NCBI GenBank assembly: GCA_016867005.1
Contig: VGKM01000010.1
Coordinates: forward strand, 1-17,605
Length of the DNA stretch: 17,605 bases
DNA from: Candidatus Omnitrophota bacterium
GTDB lineage: Bacteria > Omnitrophota > Gorgyraeia > Gygaellales > Profunditerraquicolaceae
Reading direction: 5' to 3'
Shown here: positions 14,063-17,605 of the stretch, piece by piece
Position numbering within the stretch: position 1 is the first letter of the stretch
How the letters are laid out: each line of letters begins with the position of its first letter
Program-made: the position numbers and the translations under genes
The notes under the pieces: generated by a model
Seen by the model: the letters and a program-made list of their open reading frames with translations, nothing else
What the model was told of the DNA's origin: nothing
The model's database searches: none

Positions 14063-14341
14063 ATGCGCCTTTATATTTTAAGCCCGACAGATAAAATTTA
14101 CGAAGGCAATGCCAGGGAAGTAGTGCTTCCAGGGGAAGACGGCGAAGTAACGGTTTTGGATTTTCACCAGCCGTTTTTATACTGCTTAAGAGAGGGCTAT
14201 ATAACAATTAATGAGCATGCCTATAAAGAAAAATCATCTTCCGTAAAAGCGCCGGAAGCAGTTATGATAAGAAACGGCATTGCAAGGATGAAAGGCAACG
14301 AACTGGTAGTATTGGTAGAAGCGGAGAAGAAAAATGCGTAA
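14063..14341 (+). CDS. atpC: F-type ATPase epsilon subunit, N-terminal beta-domain only
   Basis: The 92-residue product matches the beta-sandwich of epsilon: an LxILSPTxKIYEG start, the REVVLPGEDGEVTVLDFHQPF segment split across residues 18-39 (equivalent to the usual LPGxxGxxGVLxxHxP), and a C-terminal strand pattern ending NELVVLVEAE. Ordinary epsilon is about 130-140 residues because two C-terminal helices follow; here the protein stops right after the sandwich. It would sit on the c-ring with gamma. Its ATG is 3 nt after the GGDEF stop with no strong ribosome site, implying translational coupling, and its end overlaps the c gene by 8 nt. Confidence 0.85.
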   Translation: MRLYILSPTDKIYEGNAREVVLPGEDGEVTVLDFHQPFLYCLREGYITINEHAYKEKSSSVKAPEAVMIRNGIARMKGNELVVLVEAEKKNA

Positions 14342-14543
14342 TTTAACCATAATTATTATTATGCTTTTAAGTACGCTCGGCCCGGCTTTGGTCATCGGTT
14401 TTGTCGGATTTGCCGCTGTAAAAGCCGTGGGAAGAAACCCCTCGGCTTCTTATAAAATATTAACGGCGATGATCACTGCTTTTATTTTTGCCGAAGCCAT
14501 CGCGATACTGGCGATACTGGCGGTATTTAACTTGTTTAAATAA
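14334..14543 (+). CDS. atpE: F-type ATPase c subunit (rotor ring)
   Basis: The 69-residue hairpin protein has helix 1 (about residues 3-31), the polar loop with R34-N35-P36 (usual RQP or RNP) and helix 2 (about 42-67) with the ion-binding carboxylate E54 in IFAEAIAIL. R-to-Glu spacing is 20 residues, the same as in Ilyobacter tartaricus c. By that alignment the Na+ ligand Gln32 corresponds to Ile21 and Ser66 to Ala55, so the Na+ signature is absent and H+ coupling is more likely. The ATG overlaps the end of epsilon by 8 nt and is preceded by GGAG. Near its 3' end a 9-bp direct repeat encodes the AILAIL segment. Confidence 0.93.
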   Translation: MRNLTIIIIMLLSTLGPALVIGFVGFAAVKAVGRNPSASYKILTAMITAFIFAEAIAILAILAVFNLFK

Positions 14544-14544
14544 T

Positions 14545-15264
14545 ATGGTCGTAGAAATCTTAATAATCCAGTTGATCACTTTTGTCGCCATAATCGTAGT
14601 GATGCGTGTTTTGTTTTATAAACACGTAAATTCCGCGCTTTCCCGCCTCAGGCAATTGCAGGAAGAGGCGTTGATTAAAGAGTCGCAGATAAAAGAAGAA
14701 TTGGACCGCATAAAGCAGGAAAGGCTTGCCGAGGTTGAGAGAGGCAAGCTTGAGGCCAAGAAGATAATTGAAGCGGCAAAGAAAGACGGGGATAACTTAA
14801 GGTCGAAAGTTGAATCTTTGGCAAAAGAAGAGAGCCAAAAGATCATTTCATTCGGGCAAGACGAGGTCCAGAAAATGAAGCAGGAGCTTATGTCCGGTTT
14901 AAAACAAAAAGCTGTGGACCTTTCAATCGAAATGATCAAATATACTTTTACAAATAAGGGGATGGAAAGTTTGCAACATGAGTTGATGGATGAGCTTATT
15001 GCCGAGATAGATTCTATCGATAAGGAAAGGTTCGCCGTAAAAACCGACAAGGTAGGCGTTGTTTCCAGTTCTCAGCTTTCCAGCAATGAAAAATCCCGGC
15101 TGGTCGATGTTTTATCCAGGAAGCTGGGTTCGCAGGTAGTTTTAGAAGAAAAAATCGACCCCGGCATCATCAGCGGTTTTGTCATCCAGATGAATGAATT
15201 TATTATCGATGGAAGCTTAAAAAATAAGTTAAACAAAGCAGTGCCGTATTTACATTCGGGTTAA
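14545..15264 (+). CDS. atpF: F-type ATPase b subunit fused to the delta C-terminal domain
   Basis: The 239-residue protein forms the peripheral stalk. Residues 4-24 are the single membrane helix (ILIIQLITFVAIIVV), residues 25-160 a long charged coiled coil typical of b, and residues 164-235 match the delta/OSCP C-terminal domain, with signature IDPGIISGFV then IDGSLKNKL. The N-terminal six-helix domain of delta, which normally binds alpha, is absent. I start at ATG 14545, one base after the c stop; the in-frame ATG at 14488 would add 19 non-b-like residues (RYWRYWRY) and overlap c by 56 nt. There is no clear ribosome site, so coupling to c is likely. b-delta fusions are known in actinobacteria, but those retain more delta sequence. 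Also describable as atpFH. Confidence 0.88.
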   Translation: MVVEILIIQLITFVAIIVVMRVLFYKHVNSALSRLRQLQEEALIKESQIKEELDRIKQERLAEVERGKLEAKKIIEAAKKDGDNLRSKVESLAKEESQKIISFGQDEVQKMKQELMSGLKQKAVDLSIEMIKYTFTNKGMESLQHELMDELIAEIDSIDKERFAVKTDKVGVVSSSQLSSNEKSRLVDVLSRKLGSQVVLEEKIDPGIISGFVIQMNEFIIDGSLKNKLNKAVPYLHSG

Positions 15265-15286
15265 CCTGTAAAATCATTAATCTCGC

Positions 15287-16756
15287 ATGGTACAAATACC
15301 CTCGCTGGACATAAAAGAAGTAGGGCGCGTTAAAGAAGTTAAGCAGGGGACCGTTAAGGTTGAAGGGCTTCCATCCTGCATTTATGGCCAATTAGTGCAA
15401 TTTTCCGGCGGCGGAAAAGGCATGGCCATCGGGTTTAATCAGAGAGAGGTCTTGGTCATTGTTGTTTCCGAAGCAGGTAAAATCTCTGTCGGAGACAGTG
15501 TAAGTTCTTTAGGCGAGTTGATCTCTGTGCCGGTTGGGGAGGCCTTCCTGGGCCGTATAGTTAACGGCATAGGAGAGCCGATTGACAACCGCGGATTGAT
15601 TAAACCGACAAGTTTTTTCCCTGTTTTCCGCGAAGCACCCGGAGTCATGGACAGGGAGCCCGTAGACCAGCCGCTTCTTACCGGAATAAAAATCATCGAC
15701 CTTACCATCCCAATAGGCAAAGGGCAGCGTGAATTGATTATCGGAGACAGGCAGACCGGTAAATCAAGCATCGCCCTTGACGCTATAATCAATCAGAAAG
15801 ATAAGAATGTAATTTGTATTTATTGCTGGATCGGCGGTTCTGAGACCGCTTTAAAGAAAATACTCCACTTGCTGAATGAAACAGGGGCGAATACTTATAC
15901 TATCGTAGTTGCTTCTCCTGCGAGCGCAACAGCCGCAGAGCAGTATCTGGCTCCCTATGCTGCCGCGGCATTGGGCGAATATTTTATGCTGGGGGGCAAA
16001 GATGTTTTATTGACTTTTGATGACCTCACAAAGCATGCCTGGATCTACCGTCAGATTTCTTTATTGTTAGAGCGCTCTCCCGGCAGAGAGGCATATCCCG
16101 GAGATATCTTTTATGTGCATTCACAGCTCCTGGAGCGCGCAGGCCGCCTTAAAAGTTCTAAGGGCGGCGGGTCAATGACGTTTTTGCCGATTGTAGAGAC
16201 ATTGCAGGGGGATATTACCGGCTACATCCAAAGCAACCTCATCTCAATTACCGACGGGCAGATTTATTTGAGTTCCCCGTTATTTAAAGAGGGTTTTAAG
16301 CCGGCTATTGATTTAGGGCTTTCGGTTTCCCGTATCGGCAGCAAGGTGCAATGTTCTGCCATTAAAGAGGTAAGTGGCGGGCTTCGCCTGGAATATGCCC
16401 AATACAGGGAAATGCTTCGTTTAACCAAGCTGCGCACCCGGCTTTCTCCGGAAGCAATGGAGAAGATGCGGCGGGGCGAAGTTTTAAGAGAGGTATTGAT
16501 CCAGCCGAATAACCTGCCTATTTCCGAGCAGGAAGAGATCATCCTTTTTTATGCCTTTAAGAGAAAGATCCTGGAAATCCTGCCGCAGGATGCTTTAAAG
16601 AAATTTATCCCCAATTTCTTTAATTTTGTTGTAGCAGACCATCCTGCGATTATCGAGTCGCTTAAAAAATCCCGGTCTTTAACCGTGGATATTAAAACAG
16701 AATTAGACAAGTTGTTTGTTGAGTTTTTCCAGAGAGTGAAGTCGCAGGAGCCCTAA
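15287..16756 (+). CDS. atpA: F-type ATPase alpha subunit, shortened N-terminus
   Basis: The 489-residue protein is the non-catalytic nucleotide-binding subunit of F1. Seen: a beta-barrel at 1-75, Walker A GDRQTGKSS (G153-S161; the Gln marks alpha rather than beta), PGREAYPGDIFYVHS, SISITDGQ-type segment, and the arginine finger R349 in SVSRIGS. E. coli alpha has the Walker A at 169, 16 residues later, so the N-terminal helix that binds delta is missing; a TAA at 15278-15280 blocks any in-frame extension, so the short start is real. The usual FxQFxSDLD segment after QYRE is replaced by LRLTKLRTRLSP. It follows b/delta by 22 nt and has no strong ribosome site. A beta partner must be encoded elsewhere. 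Confidence 0.93.
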   Translation: MVQIPSLDIKEVGRVKEVKQGTVKVEGLPSCIYGQLVQFSGGGKGMAIGFNQREVLVIVVSEAGKISVGDSVSSLGELISVPVGEAFLGRIVNGIGEPIDNRGLIKPTSFFPVFREAPGVMDREPVDQPLLTGIKIIDLTIPIGKGQRELIIGDRQTGKSSIALDAIINQKDKNVICIYCWIGGSETALKKILHLLNETGANTYTIVVASPASATAAEQYLAPYAAAALGEYFMLGGKDVLLTFDDLTKHAWIYRQISLLLERSPGREAYPGDIFYVHSQLLERAGRLKSSKGGGSMTFLPIVETLQGDITGYIQSNLISITDGQIYLSSPLFKEGFKPAIDLGLSVSRIGSKVQCSAIKEVSGGLRLEYAQYREMLRLTKLRTRLSPEAMEKMRRGEVLREVLIQPNNLPISEQEEIILFYAFKRKILEILPQDALKKFIPNFFNFVVADHPAIIESLKKSRSLTVDIKTELDKLFVEFFQRVKSQEP

Positions 16757-16762
16757 AGCCAT

Positions 16763-17605
16763 ATGCCTACTTTAGTAAGATTAAGAGAGGACCTGAATTT
16801 TAACCGTAACCTGGGCGATATTATCGATACACTTAAATCAGCGGCCCTGATTCAATTTCGCCTGTTCCAGACAAAAATAAGCCCCAACGAAAATTTTTTA
16901 AAAGAGATCGAAGCTTCTTTTAAGTTGCTGGAGCCGGCGGTAAGAGGGCATCCGTATCTGGTGGAACGGCAGGGCCTTCAAAGCGCTATAGTGATCATTA
17001 CTTCTGACGAAGGTTTTTTGGGGGAAATGAACTCGTTGCTTATTAACGCCGGGCTTGAGGCAAGGGAAAGGCCGGAAGACGAGATCATTATTATCGGAGA
17101 TAGAGGCGCAAAATACCTGGAAGAAATGGAAGAGAATTTCGTTGCTTTCCCGGGGATATCCGAAGATATTAAAGCTAAAGATATCAGCGCCCTTTCCAAT
17201 TATTTGTTAAAGGGTTATCATGAGAGGTTCAGGAGGATCTTAATAGCTTATCCTGAATTTGTTTCTTTGACGCTGCAAAAGGTCCGGCTAAACGAAATAT
17301 TTCCTTATCAGGCAACCGATAAGCGGATGGACTTGACATTCTTTGAAAAGGAAGTCGAAGTCGAGCCATCGGCAAAAAGGTTATTGGAAAATCTGATGCG
17401 GTTGTATTTGGAATACAGGCTTTTTGAGATTTTCTGGTCCAGCAAGCAGTCGGAATACGCCGCGCGCATCATGCATTTGGAAGGAAGCACCCAGGAGTTA
17501 TCTCATATGAACCAGCGCCTTGCCTTTAATTATTTCAGGCAGGTGCACGCAGTAAGTGATAAGACAATCAGGGAGATTTCCGCATCGCGCATATTCTTAA
17601 GAGAC
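16763..17605 (+). CDS. atpG: F-type ATPase gamma subunit, 3'-partial
   Basis: The frame starts at ATG 16763, 6 nt after the alpha stop, with AGGAG at 16746-16750 as ribosome site, and stays open for 281 codons to the window edge. Gamma is usually about 285-295 residues, so little is missing. Signs of gamma: the segment VIITSDEGFLGEMN (equivalent to SDRGLCGGFN), a Rossmann-like centre with EIIIIGDRG, and the C-terminal helix SEYAARIMHLEGST with a following helical end. The N-terminal helix lacks the usual KITKAMKMVAAAK basic pattern and reads GDIIDTLKSAALIQFRLFQ, and the SDRGLCG arginine is Glu. It is thus a strongly diverged gamma, consistent with a variant ATPase type. It forms the central rotor shaft. 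Confidence 0.88.
   Translation, partial: MPTLVRLREDLNFNRNLGDIIDTLKSAALIQFRLFQTKISPNENFLKEIEASFKLLEPAVRGHPYLVERQGLQSAIVIITSDEGFLGEMNSLLINAGLEARERPEDEIIIIGDRGAKYLEEMEENFVAFPGISEDIKAKDISALSNYLLKGYHERFRRILIAYPEFVSLTLQKVRLNEIFPYQATDKRMDLTFFEKEVEVEPSAKRLLENLMRLYLEYRLFEIFWSSKQSEYAARIMHLEGSTQELSHMNQRLAFNYFRQVHAVSDKTIREISASRIFLRD

Noticed and set aside
14488..14544. Upstream ATG for the b/delta gene
   Set aside because: The 19 added residues are unlike any b subunit N-terminus and would overlap c by 56 nt; ATG 14545 puts the membrane helix at the very start as usual.
15439..15792. Antisense reading frame inside alpha
   Set aside because: It lies wholly opposite a well-conserved ATPase gene and its translation shows no recognisable domain; the other minus-strand frames (for example 137-631, 7121-7543, 8310-8660, 14616-15050) are shadows for the same reason.
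14063..17605. Typical Na+-translocating N-ATPase operon
   Set aside because: The c-b-alpha-gamma order fits, but beta, Q, R and a are not found upstream of c and the Na+ ligands in c are missing.

Overview
The window (about 40-45% GC by eye, both real gene blocks on the + strand) looks like a chromosomal piece from an uncultured Gram-negative bacterium. The giant multidomain surface protein, the unusual F-type ATPase and the gene texture remind me of Omnitrophota or another PVC-related candidate phylum. That placement is a low-confidence recollection, because no rRNA or other marker gene is present.

Region 1 (1-12979) is a three-gene unit. It begins inside a giant ORF with no start codon in the window (at least 3,759 residues visible, ending at 11282). 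Reading N to C, this protein has about twelve kelch/galactose-oxidase-like propeller blades, a beta-sandwich region, two successive DUF2341 + LamG-like modules, thirteen tandem Kre9/KNH-like Ig-fold repeats, and a C-terminal part with an 11-residue-periodic coiled coil, a beta-domain and a second helical stretch. It is followed after 32 nt by a 273-residue single-pass membrane protein with a signal peptide, and 6 nt later by a secreted HELGH zinc peptidase of the MA/gluzincin type. I infer a cell-surface apparatus: a huge adhesin or binding protein, a membrane partner and a processing protease.

Region 2 (12980-13183) is the only intergenic gap above 200 bp. It has an A/T-rich start with a plausible sigma70-type promoter, then a 138-bp cluster of related hairpins. 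Two hairpins share a loop and a bulged C but differ by two compensating base-pair changes, and one sits inside the loop of a third, split copy.

Region 3 (13184-17605, running off the end) is a tightly packed operon. It starts with a response-regulator/GGDEF protein whose phosphoacceptor Asp is replaced by Glu. Then come F-type ATPase genes in the order epsilon - c - b/delta fusion - alpha - gamma (gamma is cut by the window edge). Genes for beta and for subunit a are not in the window. The enzyme is a variant type. Epsilon lacks its helical C-terminal domain. The delta part is only the C-terminal domain, fused to b. Alpha lacks the N-terminal helix that normally docks on the missing delta N-terminal domain. 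Alpha and gamma also differ from the consensus at conserved segments. Subunit c has the ion-binding Glu but not the usual Na+ co-ligands, so H+ coupling is more likely. The paired losses in delta and alpha, and the diguanylate cyclase reading into the ATPase genes, are the most interesting biology here.
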